64,000 nucleotides of DNA from Komagataeibacter rhaeticus (GTDB taxonomy: Bacteria; Pseudomonadota; Alphaproteobacteria; Acetobacterales; Acetobacteraceae), in the NCBI RefSeq assembly GCF_003207855.1, contig NZ_NKTZ01000006.1, forward strand, positions 1-64,000. The letters run 5' to 3'. Under the pieces are notes generated by a model. That model was not told where the DNA came from, made no database searches, and was given only the letters and a program-made list of their open reading frames with translations. The translations under genes and the position numbers were made by a program. Below, one piece after another: positions 9,206-18,348 of this stretch; positions within the stretch are counted from its first letter, which is position 1; the number at the start of each line of letters is the position of its first letter.

Positions 9206-11094
9206 CAGACCGGGCCGGGTTTGGAGGCCGGGTTACGTCGGGCGGGGCGGTTCGATGCCGGAGCCTCACCGGTGGGCTTGTCCTCCTTCTTCTCCTTTCC
9301 GGCCTTCGGCTCGTCCGGCCGCGTCTGTTTCCACAATGTCTGATCCAGGCCGATCGGCTCGAATGCCGGCGTTCCGGCCGCACCCCGCGCGATGATATGC
9401 GCGTTGGTAAGCGTGATCGGAGCCACCGGCAATCCGTCGGGCAACAGGAGATAGGCCCAGCCGGGCGGCAGACGCAAAGCACTTTCCATCACGGCCGGGC
9501 GGACCTCGCGTCGTGTGCCGACCGTGATCTGTGGCTTGCGCGTCTTGGGATCGAGATTGGCCGAAAGGGTCTGGATTTCGACCTCGGCCTGACCGATCGT
9601 CTTCGACGCCCACTCCCGGCTTTCGACATCGGCGAGCTGAAGGAAGAGCTTGGTGTTGCAGCTTCCCAGCACTGTTTCGGCGTCCTTTTCCCCGTACCGG
9701 CTGCGCATCTGGTCGATGGCCTGGAAGGTCAGGATCACGGCCGCGCCGAACTTGCGCCCCTGCGGCAGCAGGCGGGTCATGTTGTCCACGCGCGGCAGGT
9801 CCGGGAACTCGTCGAGCAGGAACCACATCCGGCGGTGATCGGAGGGCGGCAAGCCAAGCGTCGCCGAGGCCGCGCATTCCAGCCACAGCGCCATCAGGGG
9901 TTTGATGGCCTCGAAATGGTCCTCCTTGCGGGGCACGAAAATCCACGGGTGACGGCCCTTGTGGTTGTCGAATCCGGCGAAGAAGCTGGCGAAGGAAAAG
10001 CCTTCGCCGCCTTGTGCCGGTTCGGCGCGCAGGAACATGAGCAGGTTGGCGGCCCTGGCGAGCATGAACAGGACGCTGGCCGTAGCGCGCTCGGCGTCCT
10101 GGGCGAACGTCCGCGCCGAGGAGGTATGGGCCAGCCAGCGCTCCATGTCCGCGCTGGACATATATTGCAGCGTATCGAGCAGCCGCGCCGGTGTGCCGTG
10201 TTTTTCCTCCCAGAGTTCACGCAGGATATTGGCCACGAGGATGCGGGCCGTTTCCAGCCAGACATCGCGGTCCCGATCGCCCGTCTCGCTGATCAGATAG
10301 CGGGCGATCCGCGCGGCGTCGGCGGGATGGCGGATTTCGTCGAACGGGTTCCAGTAGACGCCCCGCGCATCGAAAGGATTGAGCAGGATGTCGCCCCGGA
10401 CGGGGTTGTAATACTGGGCGACGAAATCCCCCGATGTGTCATAAACGAGGGCTGCCTCGCCACGGGCTTCGATCACGTCGAGAAGCTGGCGCAGGGCGGT
10501 GGTCTTGCCTGCGCCCGTGGTGCCGATCATCGCCAGATGGCGCGTCTCGATCGCGCGCGGCAGGGCGACGCTGCCCAGCCGCAGGGGCGCGGGATCGTCT
10601 GTATTCTCCGTGGCCGCCGCCAGCGTGGCTTCGGACACGACCCGACTGCCGGCGATGGTGCGGTCGGCCAGTTCCTGCGCGCGTTTACGCCGCCGCTGCC
10701 CTGCGGTCAGGGCAAAGGCACCGATGCCCAGCGCCATGCCGAGCAGACCACCCAGGCCAGTGCGTTCGATCAGGGTCAGGACGCGATGTTGGACGTCTTC
10801 GCTACCCAGCAGCTCGTAGGCACCGGTCTCATAGCGTCGGCCATCAAGGATGACGATCATCGGCGCATCCCGATGGCTGATGGCCATAATGGGACGCTGG
10901 GCCTCGGCGAGAAGAAACTGCCCGGTTACGGTCAGTTCTTCGGCCGAGGTGGTGGCGACCGCCACCAGCCCGCTACCGGCCAGCAGGCCGAGGCTGGTCA
11001 CGAGGAAGCCAGCACGAAAGCGTGCGGTGCTCTGGGCGCGGCGGATGGCGCGCAGGGCGCGGGCATGCGCCTGCTGGTCGAGATCACTGGTCAT
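9205..11094 (-). CDS. Type IV coupling protein (TrwB/TraD-like)
   Basis: This 629-residue protein is a hexameric inner-membrane ATPase that delivers relaxase-bound DNA to the secretion channel. Two hydrophobic segments, about 29-49 and 112-131, flank a short periplasmic loop. Walker A (GTTGAGKT) is at 191-198 and Walker B (MWFLLDEFPDLP) at about 423-434. The C-terminal tail is rich in Lys, Glu and Pro. The start at 11094 (MTSDLDQQ) is preferred over upstream in-frame codons because it overlaps the previous stop as ATGA and begins just before the first membrane helix. It lies between the RHH accessory gene and the relaxase, the R388 trwA-trwB-trwC order. Confidence 0.92.
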   Translation of the reverse strand: MTSDLDQQAHARALRAIRRAQSTARFRAGFLVTSLGLLAGSGLVAVATTSAEELTVTGQFLLAEAQRPIMAISHRDAPMIVILDGRRYETGAYELLGSEDVQHRVLTLIERTGLGGLLGMALGIGAFALTAGQRRRKRAQELADRTIAGSRVVSEATLAAATENTDDPAPLRLGSVALPRAIETRHLAMIGTTGAGKTTALRQLLDVIEARGEAALVYDTSGDFVAQYYNPVRGDILLNPFDARGVYWNPFDEIRHPADAARIARYLISETGDRDRDVWLETARILVANILRELWEEKHGTPARLLDTLQYMSSADMERWLAHTSSARTFAQDAERATASVLFMLARAANLLMFLRAEPAQGGEGFSFASFFAGFDNHKGRHPWIFVPRKEDHFEAIKPLMALWLECAASATLGLPPSDHRRMWFLLDEFPDLPRVDNMTRLLPQGRKFGAAVILTFQAIDQMRSRYGEKDAETVLGSCNTKLFLQLADVESREWASKTIGQAEVEIQTLSANLDPKTRKPQITVGTRREVRPAVMESALRLPPGWAYLLLPDGLPVAPITLTNAHIIARGAAGTPAFEPIGLDQTLWKQTRPDEPKAGKEKKEDKPTGEAPASNRPARRNPASKPGPV

Positions 11095-11456
11095 GGGGTG
11101 TCTCCCGCCAGGGCAAGCTGGCGCTGAAAGGCTGCATTGATGTCGTCGGTGAGACGGGTCTCGTCGATGCGGGTGGGGGCTGCGGCGCGGGCGAAGACAT
11201 AGGCGGCGCAGGACACATACAGCGCGCGCTCGGTCAGGCGCTCGACGTGGACGATCCGCGCGCCGACCTGATCCAGCTCCTCGGCCAGTTCGGCGGAGAT
11301 TGGTCCCGTCGTGCCCTCCTGCGTCATGGAGGCGAGGCCGATGCGGACGCAGTCCTGCAACAGGGCATAGGGGGTCATCTTGCGCTGTGCGGCAAGCTGC
11401 CGGAGTGTCCGATCCAGCACGATCGGCAGGCGGACGGAATGCTGGACGTGCCTCAT
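11091..11456 (-). CDS. Ribbon-helix-helix DNA-binding accessory protein (TrwA-like)
   Basis: This 121-residue protein starts with MRHVQHSVRLPIVLDRTL, a short beta strand followed by helices as in RHH (Arc/MetJ) regulators. This matches the place and size of R388 TrwA, which binds oriT, helps the relaxase, and represses its own operon. The start at 11456 is chosen because the RHH strand begins there. An upstream extension would be low-complexity and lacks similarity. The stop overlaps the coupling-protein start as ATGA. Assignment rests on fold appearance and gene order rather than on strong sequence identity. Confidence 0.7.
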   Translation of the reverse strand: MRHVQHSVRLPIVLDRTLRQLAAQRKMTPYALLQDCVRIGLASMTQEGTTGPISAELAEELDQVGARIVHVERLTERALYVSCAAYVFARAAAPTRIDETRLTDDINAAFQRQLALAGDTP

Positions 11457-11663
11457 GGCCACCGCTCCAGCCGCACCCGATCCGCACGCGCGCAAAAGGG
11501 CGGAAATCCGCCACATATCGAGCCGCGAAGGCAGGCGCACCCCGATCGCACCCTCGAAAAACGGCAGAAAACCGCCGCAGGCCAGTGCGTGAGGTGTGTT
11601 CTTCTTTCTGTGGCCCGATGCGCAGCATCGGGGCCGCTGGTCGCATGGAAAAACCGGCATGCG

Positions 11664-12173
11664 TCACGCATGCTCCGTGCCCTCCTGGCGATGCTGAGCG
11701 GCCCAATGGACGATCAGGACAAGGGCCTCGCGATCCGCTGTCCGGCGGTCGAAAGGGAGATCAAGGCAGGGCAGATCGTAAAGCTCATGCTCGGCAACCC
11801 AGGCGCGGATCACGCGCTCGATCGCGTCCCGAAGACGCAGGTCTAGCGCGTTCGCCTCGAAGGGTGTCAGATGGGCTGTCACGCCTGGCGTTTCGATCAG
11901 GCCGCCCAGAGGAAAGTAGGTGCGCGCCGCCGCCTGCAACGGGCCGTCTATCCGGCAAGTTGAGGTATCCCCCCGATAGACGACAAGCGGTGGGCGCACG
12001 GCATGACACCAGAAGGCGATGGCGCATCGGTAGGTCTCGCCGTCCGGGGTATCAGCGAGCAGTTTTTCGATCAGCGGGAGGGCTTCTCGGGCAATCCGGG
12101 GATGGACGCGAAAACGTAGCGTGACCCGGTTGCCAAGGTGAAGCCAGTCCAGCATGGCGCGGACAATGGGCAT
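11664..12173 (-). CDS. Conserved island protein of unknown function
   Basis: I do not recognise this 169-residue family. The protein is soluble-looking with no signal peptide or membrane helix. It has alternating hydrophobic stretches (YRCAIAFWCHAVRPPLVVYRG; ALVLIVHWAAQHRQ). The C-terminal half has several acidic and aromatic residues (ERVIRAWVAEHELYDLPCLD). It lies between the AlpA-like regulator and the transfer module, all in the same direction. A 207-base gap separates it from the RHH gene. Its position suggests an accessory role in the transfer or maintenance region, but nothing in the sequence shows a function. Confidence 0.6.
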   Translation of the reverse strand: MPIVRAMLDWLHLGNRVTLRFRVHPRIAREALPLIEKLLADTPDGETYRCAIAFWCHAVRPPLVVYRGDTSTCRIDGPLQAAARTYFPLGGLIETPGVTAHLTPFEANALDLRLRDAIERVIRAWVAEHELYDLPCLDLPFDRRTADREALVLIVHWAAQHRQEGTEHA

Positions 12174-12289
12174 GGGGTATCCTTTCGTGAATCACGCGAA
12201 ACACGACGAAACGGGGTTGTCGGAGGAAGTTCGGGAGCAGGCGCGGCGTGGACCGCCCCCAAATGGCTGGGGCCGCGCCGCGCCTGCGG

Positions 12290-12496
12290 TCAAATGTAAG
12301 TCTGGATCGGGAGGCCCTGGAGCCAATGTTCGATCTCGCCTGCGCGCCAGCGGACGCGCCCGCCACCGATCACCACGGGCGGCGGGCAGCGCTTCTGGCG
12401 CACCAGGCGATAAATGCTCGACCGACTCTTATAACCGGTCAGGCGCATCACATCGTCGATCGTCAGCAGTAGGGTGAAGGCGGCATTCTGGTCCAT
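12290..12496 (-). CDS. AlpA-family phage/island transcriptional regulator (excisionase-like)
   Basis: This 68-residue MerR-like winged-helix protein carries LLTIDDVMRLTGYKSRSSIY at 9-28, then GRVRWRAGEIEHWL near the C-terminus. This is the pattern of AlpA/HTH_17 proteins. Members act as activators of integrase genes or as excision directionality factors in P4-like islands. It sits between the unknown membrane-protein gene and the transfer genes, about 1 kb from the integrase, which fits a role in controlling excision. The length is normal. Confidence 0.85.
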   Translation of the reverse strand: MDQNAAFTLLLTIDDVMRLTGYKSRSSIYRLVRQKRCPPPVVIGGGRVRWRAGEIEHWLQGLPIQTYI

Positions 12497-12596
12497 CGGA
12501 CGGCATCCTGTTTGATGGCGTGCCGTGGACGCTAAACCGCTTCAAATCCGTGAAAAAAGCCCGTTAGCCAACGTTATCCGATGCAATAAGGACCAA

Positions 12597-13559
12597 TCAG
12601 GAGCCTCTGGGGTCGAAATATCTCTTGATATCTTTCCGCCCCTGCCTGCCGCTCAAAAGTGCCTTGAGCGATGAGGTCGAATCGCCACCTTGCGGACCCA
12701 GGTCGCTGCCCAGCGACACCACGAGTTCCTGCTTGATGACCTTGATCGCGGCAGCCAGAGCCCCGTGTTGAGCGCCTTTTCGCATTTCACGCCTGGCAAC
12801 GGTAAACGCCGTCCGATACCACGGCTGATCGTCGGGAGAGATATTCTCGCGCAGAAACGCGTCGAGATTGGTCATGAATTCCGGCATCGTACCGCCGACC
12901 AGCCAGCGGAAGCGCGGATCGGTGTTGAGGCATGGTGCCTCGTCGCCGTCAGGCACGGTATCGGTCACGACATAGATCGGACGGGTGAATGACCTCCGAA
13001 AGGAAAGCCAGAACAGCCCCCAGAATTTTGCCTGGCACGAGAGGAGCAACGGGGAGTAGCGGTTAGAAAAGGTTTCGGGCGAAACCCGTCCATCCAGCAG
13101 AACACCATCGGACGCCTGCACGGCACTCAGGACTGTGTTGCCATAGCCGGCGCTCGTATAGGCGGAAAGCCGCCCGCTACGGAGGTCCGACATGAGCAGT
13201 TCCAACTCGGCGGGCAGTACAATATCGTAAGGCGTTTTGACGAACAAAATTTTTCTGGTCTGAAACCATCTGATGCCGGTCGCCGAAAATACCATGACGA
13301 AAAAGCTGGTCAAAAACAAAATGAGATACGTGATATAGGCAGGAGAATTTGGGTGATGAAAAATAAACGAAAATAGAAGAATGCCAGAGGTCAAACTCAG
13401 AATGAAAGATACAACAAATATAGCAACAAAAAAACTGAACGCCTTGTCAGATTTTCTCTTCAGATCGACAATCGCCTGATCAACCAGTTGATAGCCTTTT
13501 TCCAGATTATCAGGGTTCAGCTTCTGGGCTGCGAGCAAGCTCAATCGGACTGCTTTCAT
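12597..13559 (-). CDS. Unknown two-helix membrane protein, island cargo
   Basis: I do not recognise this 320-residue protein. Residues 1-38 are helical and charged. Two strong membrane helices follow at about 42-66 and 74-98 (FFVAIFVVSFILSL; YLILFLTSFFVMVF). The remaining 220 residues are probably cytosolic. The gene start overlaps the integrase 3' end by 50 bases in another frame. The membrane-coding part is clearly richer in AT than the surrounding sequence, a sign of recent acquisition. A small membrane anchor plus a large soluble domain in an island cargo slot suggests an effector or immunity protein, but that is only inference. Confidence 0.7.
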   Translation of the reverse strand: MKAVRLSLLAAQKLNPDNLEKGYQLVDQAIVDLKRKSDKAFSFFVAIFVVSFILSLTSGILLFSFIFHHPNSPAYITYLILFLTSFFVMVFSATGIRWFQTRKILFVKTPYDIVLPAELELLMSDLRSGRLSAYTSAGYGNTVLSAVQASDGVLLDGRVSPETFSNRYSPLLLSCQAKFWGLFWLSFRRSFTRPIYVVTDTVPDGDEAPCLNTDPRFRWLVGGTMPEFMTNLDAFLRENISPDDQPWYRTAFTVARREMRKGAQHGALAAAIKVIKQELVVSLGSDLGPQGGDSTSSLKALLSGRQGRKDIKRYFDPRGS

Positions 13560-14721
13560 TCCCCTCGTCTCGGCATTTCTCTTGGCAACAATACGCTCCC
13601 CAAGCTTCCATCAAAATACGCCGTTTTTCCAGAAGATTACCACGCCGATAGGCAGCTTCGACCTTATTGCCGATCGTATGGGCAAGCGCCATCTCGGCAA
13701 TATCACCGTCGAACTGGGTTTCCTCGGCGACCCAATCGCGAAACGATGAACGAAAGCCATGAGGAACCGCCGCGATGCGCGCGTCCCGGCAAATCTTGGT
13801 CAGCGTCATATCGGACAACGGCTTGCCCGCGCGCTGGCCAGGAAACACAAGCTGACTTCGTGCCTCGCGATAACCTTGAGCAAGCTTGAAGACGTGACAC
13901 ATCTGCGAAGAGAGCGGGATGACATGCTCCCGACCGGCTTTCATCCGCTCGGCGGGAATCGTCCAGAGCTTGTTCTCGAAGTCGATTTCATCCCATGAGG
14001 CGCTCCTGATCTCCCCCGAGCGTGTGGCGGTCAGGATAAGAGCAGTCAGAGCCAGGCGCCCGATCGAATCGCCGGATCGGAGATAAGTGAGGAAAGCCGG
14101 CACCTCGGCGTAGGGCAACGCTGTGTGATGAACGGTCTTGGTCTTCGCCTTGGGAAGGGATTTATCCATTGCCGCCAGCGGCAGGGGAAGCGTGCGGTAG
14201 CCTTTGCCGATCGCCCAGTCCGTGACGTTGCTGATCCGCTGCCGAACCCGGCGGGCGGTTTCAGGCTTGTTGAGCCAGATCGGGGCGATTGCTTCGCGTA
14301 CATGATGGCCGTCGACGTCAGCGATCGAGACGTCACCGATCAGCGGGAACGCATAGGTCTCAAGGGTCGTCAGCCATTGAGCCCGGTGCTTCTTGTTCTT
14401 CCAGGTCGCCTTGTTCTGCGCGTAGACCTCAAGGGCGGCTTCACGGAAGGACGGGATGCCCGCCTCCTTGCGGCGCTCGGCCACGGGATCAAGGCCAACT
14501 TCAATCTGCATCCGCGCCTTGACGGCTCGTTCGCGCGCCAATGCCAAAGATACCTTCTTGGCGCTGCCGAGGCCGATGTCACGCCGCTTGCCGTTTTTCT
14601 GGACCCGGCAGACCCAGGATTTGCCACCCCGTGGGCTGATGACGAGATAGAGCCCGTCGCCATCGCCATAGCGACCCGGCTCCCTGATGGCCTTCACGGC
14701 TGTTGCGGAAAGACGCCCCAT
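13510..14721 (-). CDS. P4-type tyrosine integrase
   Basis: This 403-residue site-specific recombinase drives integration and excision of the island. The start at 14721 (MGRLSATAVK) gives the usual P4-integrase N-terminus, with the DUF4102 arm-binding domain (EPGRYGDGDGLYLV) at once. Upstream in-frame ATGs add only unconserved residues. The SAM-like core-binding domain spans about 95-180. The catalytic domain shows the first Arg in TRSGEIRSASW, HxxR in HGFRSSFRDW, and the tyrosine in VEAAYRRG near the C-terminus. Its start is 138 bases from the 3' end of tRNA-Ser(GCU), the expected target. Confidence 0.95.
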   Translation of the reverse strand: MGRLSATAVKAIREPGRYGDGDGLYLVISPRGGKSWVCRVQKNGKRRDIGLGSAKKVSLALARERAVKARMQIEVGLDPVAERRKEAGIPSFREAALEVYAQNKATWKNKKHRAQWLTTLETYAFPLIGDVSIADVDGHHVREAIAPIWLNKPETARRVRQRISNVTDWAIGKGYRTLPLPLAAMDKSLPKAKTKTVHHTALPYAEVPAFLTYLRSGDSIGRLALTALILTATRSGEIRSASWDEIDFENKLWTIPAERMKAGREHVIPLSSQMCHVFKLAQGYREARSQLVFPGQRAGKPLSDMTLTKICRDARIAAVPHGFRSSFRDWVAEETQFDGDIAEMALAHTIGNKVEAAYRRGNLLEKRRILMEAWGAYCCQEKCRDEGNESSPIELARSPEAEP

Positions 14722-14858
14722 TTTTATCCCACACTTCTTACCACGCGAGGTGTGGGATAGGATGCGATTCCGTGCATCGACATGCAACACGAAATGACGT
14801 GAATTCCGCAGAATTCCGCCACTTTTGGTAGGCTATGACATTGAATAAAAAAGGGAAT

Positions 14859-14881
14859 TGGCGGAGGGGAAGAGATTCGAA
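14859..14881 (-). other. Predicted attachment site at tRNA-Ser 3' end
   Basis: P4-type integrases usually recombine at the T-arm and 3' end of a tRNA gene and rebuild that end on integration. The integrase lies on the 3' side of this tRNA, so the island/chromosome junction should be within or just left of these bases. The exact crossover cannot be set without the other copy, which is off the left edge. Confidence 0.5.
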
Positions 14882-14951
14882 CTCTCGATACGACTTGACA
14901 TCGTATAACGGTTTAGCAAACCGCCGCCTTCAGCCACTCGGCCACCCCTCC
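14859..14951 (-). tRNA. tRNA-Ser(GCU)
   Basis: This 93-nt tRNA has acceptor stem GGAGGGG/CCCCTCC, discriminator G and an encoded CCA. The D-arm region reads TGGCCGAGTGGC, the anticodon loop carries GCT in TTTGCTAAA, there is a long class II variable arm, and the T-arm contains GTTCGAATC. It decodes AGC and AGU. It is the apparent integration target of the island. Confidence 0.97.
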
Positions 14952-15030
14952 GCCGAAGAGCGCGCATTATCAAGTAACACGGCGTTTGCAGGGCTGCTTT
15001 TAGCGTGTAGCCGCACCCCTGCAAAGCCCT

Positions 15031-15049
15031 AAAATGCGCTAGCGCCCGT
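15031..15049 (-). terminator. Possible gatB terminator
   Basis: A 10-base perfect palindrome (GCGCTAGCGC at 15036-15045), just past the gatB stop, is followed on the minus strand by ATTTTA. A second inverted repeat lies further on: TTTGCAGGG at 14985-14993 with CCCTGCAAA at 15017-15025. The U-tract is short, so termination strength is uncertain. Confidence 0.4.
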
Positions 15050-15051
15050 TT

Positions 15052-16500
15052 TTACAAAACTTTTTTCAAAGCCTCGTTCACCATGGCCGGATTGGCCTTG
15101 CCTGCCATGGCCTTCATCACCTGACCGACAAAAAAGCCGAACAGCCGGTCCTTGCCGCCACGGTATTCTTCCACCTTGTCCGCATTGCGCGCCAGCACGT
15201 CAGCCACTGCCGCATCAATCGCACCGGTGTCGGTTACCTGCTTCAGGCCCTTACGCTCCACAATCGCGGCGGCACTGTCACCGGTTTCCAGCATGTCCTC
15301 GAACACTTCCTTGGCGATCTTGCCATTGATGGTCTTGTCGGACACCAGATCCAGCATGCCACCCAGCGCCTGAGCCGAAATCGGGCTGTCGGTAATGGTG
15401 CGGCCCGTACGGTTGAGCGCACCGAACAGGTCGCCCGTCACCCAGTTGGCGGCAAGGCGGGCATCGCGGCCCTTGGCCACTTCCTCGTAATAATCGGCAA
15501 TGGCCTGCTCGGCCACCAGCACGCTGGCGTCGTAACGGGGGATGCCATACTGCCTGACGAAGCGGTCACGCTTGTCATCAGGCAGTTCGGGCAGGCCACG
15601 CTCCAGCTCGTCCACCCATGCCTGTTCCACCACCAGCGGCAGCAGGTCAGGATCAGGGAAGTAGCGGTAATCGTGTGCGTCTTCCTTGCTGCGCAGCGAA
15701 CGGGTCTCGTTGCGGGCCGGATCGAACAGGCGGGTTTCCTGATCGACTTCGCCGCCTTCTTCCCACACCTCGATCTGGCGCGTGGCCTCGACCTCGATCG
15801 CATGCATGACGTAGCGGATCGAGTTGACGTTCTTGATCTCGCAGCGCGTGCGGAACGGCTCACCCGCCTTGCGCACCGACACGTTTACGTCGGCGCGCAT
15901 GGAGCCTTCCTCCATGTTGCCATCACAGGTGCCCAGATAGCGCAGGATCTGGCGCAGCTTGCGCAGGTAGGCACCGGCTTCTTCCGGGCTGCGGATGTCC
16001 GGTTCGCTCACGATCTCCATCAGCGCCACACCGGCACGGTTCAGGTCGATGAAGGAGCGCGCCGGGTCCTGGTCATGCATGGACTTGCCCGCATCCTGCT
16101 CCATATGCAGCCTTGTGATGCCAATATGGCGCACCGTGCCGTCCGCCAGTTCAATCTCGACCGTGCCTTCCCCCACGATGGGATGGGTAAACTGGCTGAT
16201 CTGGTAGCCGGTCGGCAGGTCGGCATAGAAGTAGTTCTTGCGGTCAAACCGGCTTTCCAGATTAATGCGCGCGCGCAGGCCAAGACCCGTGCGGATGGCC
16301 TGGGCCACGCATTCCTGGTTGAGCACCGGCAGCATGCCCGGAAAACCGGCATCGACCAGGCTGACATGGGTATTCGGTTCACCGCCATAGGAAGCGGAGG
16401 CACCGGAAAACAGCTTGGAATGGCTGATGACCTGGGCATGCACTTCCAGACCCACCACGATTTCCCATGTGCCGGTCCGGCCTTCGAGTGTGTAGCTCAT
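15052..16500 (-). CDS. gatB: Asp-tRNA(Asn)/Glu-tRNA(Gln) amidotransferase subunit B
   Basis: This 482-residue subunit binds the misacylated tRNA and activates it with ATP before amide transfer. The family signature [13 protein letters not shown] is at the N-terminus, [10 protein letters not shown] and the GEGTVEIE region follow, and the C-terminal YqeY-like helical tail ends in [13 protein letters not shown]. The length is normal. It is the last gene of gatC-gatA-gatB, and its ATG overlaps the gatA stop as ATGA. Most alphaproteobacteria need this complex to make Gln-tRNA, and often Asn-tRNA. Confidence 0.97.
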   Translation of the reverse strand: MSYTLEGRTGTWEIVVGLEVHAQVISHSKLFSGASASYGGEPNTHVSLVDAGFPGMLPVLNQECVAQAIRTGLGLRARINLESRFDRKNYFYADLPTGYQISQFTHPIVGEGTVEIELADGTVRHIGITRLHMEQDAGKSMHDQDPARSFIDLNRAGVALMEIVSEPDIRSPEEAGAYLRKLRQILRYLGTCDGNMEEGSMRADVNVSVRKAGEPFRTRCEIKNVNSIRYVMHAIEVEATRQIEVWEEGGEVDQETRLFDPARNETRSLRSKEDAHDYRYFPDPDLLPLVVEQAWVDELERGLPELPDDKRDRFVRQYGIPRYDASVLVAEQAIADYYEEVAKGRDARLAANWVTGDLFGALNRTGRTITDSPISAQALGGMLDLVSDKTINGKIAKEVFEDMLETGDSAAAIVERKGLKQVTDTGAIDAAVADVLARNADKVEEYRGGKDRLFGFFVGQVMKAMAGKANPAMVNEALKKVL

Positions 16501-17981
16501 TTCACCACCTCCGCACGCAGGGCAGGGCGATGGGTGAAACCTGCCGCGGCTTCCAGCGCGCTGCCCGCGGCCAGAAGCGTTTCCTCGTCAAACGGGCGGC
16601 CGATCAGCTGCAGGCCCAGCGGCAGGCCGGTGGTCCCCAGCCCCACGGGCACGGACATGGCGGGCATGCCCGCCATGGAGGCCGGCACGGTGAAAATATC
16701 GTTCAGGTACATCTGGACCGGATCATCGCTCTGTTCACCCTGCGCGAAGGCGGGCGTGGGGGCCGTTGGGGTCAGCAGCACGTCAACCTGCTGGAAGCTT
16801 TCGGTAAAGTCGCGGCGGATCAGGCTGCGAACCTTCTGGGCCTTCAGGTAATAGGCATCGTAATACCCGGCTGAAAGCACATATGTCCCCATCATGATAC
16901 GACGGCGCACTTCCGGGCCAAAGCCCGCGCGACGGGTGGCTTCGTACATGGCGTCCAATGTATCGCCGGGCACGCGCTCGCCAAAACGCAGGCCGTCATA
17001 GCGGGCCAGGTTGGAGGAGCACTCGGCGGGGGCTACGATATAATAGGTGGCAAGACCGTATTTCGTATGGGGCAGGGAGACATCCACAATCTCGCAGCCC
17101 GCGTCCTTCAGCCAGTTGATGCCCTGCTGCCACGCGGCCTCGATCTCGGCGGACAGGCCCTCGGCACGATATTCGGCGGGAATGCCCACCTTCAGCCCCT
17201 TCAGGCTGCGACCGATGGCGACGGAATAATCCGGCACATCACAATTCACGCTGGTGCTGTCACGCGCGTCAAACCCGGCCATGGACTGCAGCAGGATGGC
17301 GCAGTCACGCACGGTGCGCGCCATGGGGCCGGCCTGATCCAGCGAGGAGGCATAGGCAATGGTGCCAAACCGGCTGCACCGCCCATAGGTCGGCTTCAGC
17401 CCCACAATGCCACAATAAGCGGCAGGCTGGCGGATGGAGCCGCCGGTATCGGTGCCGGTCGCCCCCATGGCAAGCCCGGCCGCAACGGCGGCGGCCGACC
17501 CGCCCGATGAGCCGCCGGGCACGAGGGCCGCATCATCCCCCCTGCGCTTCCAGGGGTTTTCCACCGGGCCGAAGGCGGAGGTGATGTTGGCCGACCCCAT
17601 GGCGAATTCGTCCAGGTTGGTCTTGCCCACGAACACCGCGCCATCGCGCAGCAGGTTGGCCGTGACCGTGCTTTCATAGGGGGGCACGAAATTCTTCAGG
17701 ATGTTGCTGGCCGCCGTGGTCCGCACGCCCTTGGTGCAGAACAGGTCCTTGATCCCCAGCGGAATGCCGGTCAGGGGCTTTGCCTCGCCCTTGCCCAGAG
17801 CTTCATCCGCAACGGCCGCTGCCTGCAGCGCCGCATCCGATGTGGTGGTGATATAGGCGTTCAGGCGCGGGTTGAGCGCGGCAATGGCGGCGTTATGCGC
17901 GCCCACCAGTTCGGCTGCGCTGAATTTGCGCGCCCGCAGGCCCGCTGCCGCATCGGCGATTGTCAGTTCGGTCAGGCTCAT
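16497..17981 (-). CDS. gatA: Asp-tRNA(Asn)/Glu-tRNA(Gln) amidotransferase subunit A
   Basis: This 494-residue amidase subunit releases ammonia from glutamine and passes it to GatB. The amidase signature with the Ser-cis-Ser-Lys triad is visible: Lys in [10 protein letters not shown], and the Ser pair in [14 protein letters not shown] and [13 protein letters not shown]. The start at 17981 ([10 protein letters not shown]) is one base from the gatC stop. The extended upstream frame would overlap gatC and is not conserved. The length matches the family. Confidence 0.97.
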   Translation of the reverse strand: MSLTELTIADAAAGLRARKFSAAELVGAHNAAIAALNPRLNAYITTTSDAALQAAAVADEALGKGEAKPLTGIPLGIKDLFCTKGVRTTAASNILKNFVPPYESTVTANLLRDGAVFVGKTNLDEFAMGSANITSAFGPVENPWKRRGDDAALVPGGSSGGSAAAVAAGLAMGATGTDTGGSIRQPAAYCGIVGLKPTYGRCSRFGTIAYASSLDQAGPMARTVRDCAILLQSMAGFDARDSTSVNCDVPDYSVAIGRSLKGLKVGIPAEYRAEGLSAEIEAAWQQGINWLKDAGCEIVDVSLPHTKYGLATYYIVAPAECSSNLARYDGLRFGERVPGDTLDAMYEATRRAGFGPEVRRRIMMGTYVLSAGYYDAYYLKAQKVRSLIRRDFTESFQQVDVLLTPTAPTPAFAQGEQSDDPVQMYLNDIFTVPASMAGMPAMSVPVGLGTTGLPLGLQLIGRPFDEETLLAAGSALEAAAGFTHRPALRAEVVK

Positions 17982-17982
17982 C

Positions 17983-18270
17983 TTATTCAACAACCTTGGG
18001 CACGGTATAAAAGGGACCAACGGCATCGGGCGCGTTGGACAGCACGGCCTCGCGGCAGTTGCCGTCGGTCACCACGTCAGGCCGGGTGCGAAGGGCGGCA
18101 TGGCCCGTGCCGACCATGGGGGTCACGCCTTCGACATCGACCTCGTTCAGCTGCTCGACCCAGCCGAGGATCCCGTTAAGCTCCCCTTGCAGGGCAGGGA
18201 CATCAGACTCGTCAATACCAATCCGTGCCAGTCTGGCAATGCGGCGGACGGTCGCGGGATCAAGCGACAT
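17983..18270 (-). CDS. gatC: Asp-tRNA(Asn)/Glu-tRNA(Gln) amidotransferase subunit C
   Basis: This 95-residue small subunit wraps around GatA and GatB to hold the complex together. It has the family pattern [19 protein letters not shown], then [20 protein letters not shown], and ends in FYTVPKVVE. The start at 18270 matches other GatC proteins. It is the first gene of gatCAB and is divergent from ruvX, with 78 bases between the two starts. That gap must hold both promoters. Confidence 0.95.
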   Translation of the reverse strand: MSLDPATVRRIARLARIGIDESDVPALQGELNGILGWVEQLNEVDVEGVTPMVGTGHAALRTRPDVVTDGNCREAVLSNAPDAVGPFYTVPKVVE

Positions 18271-18348
18271 GAAGCAATAACTTTCCATCATAACAGGGGA
18301 AGAATATCCTGCGGCGCAGGACGACCGCCAAGGAACATACCCCCGACC

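Larger units (their letters stand above)
1..14881. mobile_element. Integrated mobile island (ICE/IME-like), right part only
   Basis: The island runs from the 3' end of tRNA-Ser(GCU) leftwards past the window edge. It carries a P4-type tyrosine integrase directly beside the tRNA, an AlpA-like regulator, a TrwABC-like DNA-processing module (RHH protein, coupling ATPase, MobF relaxase), a methylase/HEPN/helicase operon, and an IS3 element. Nearly all genes point left. Coding in the defence operon and the membrane-protein gene is visibly richer in AT than the flanking chromosome. No type IV secretion genes are seen here, so it may be mobilisable only, or the secretion genes may lie further left. 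The second attachment site is outside the window. Confidence 0.85.

Noticed and set aside
9397-11127. Long open frame (576 codons) on the plus strand
   Set aside because: It lies wholly opposite the coupling-protein and RHH genes, has no recognisable motif, and its composition is that of a GC-rich antisense shadow.
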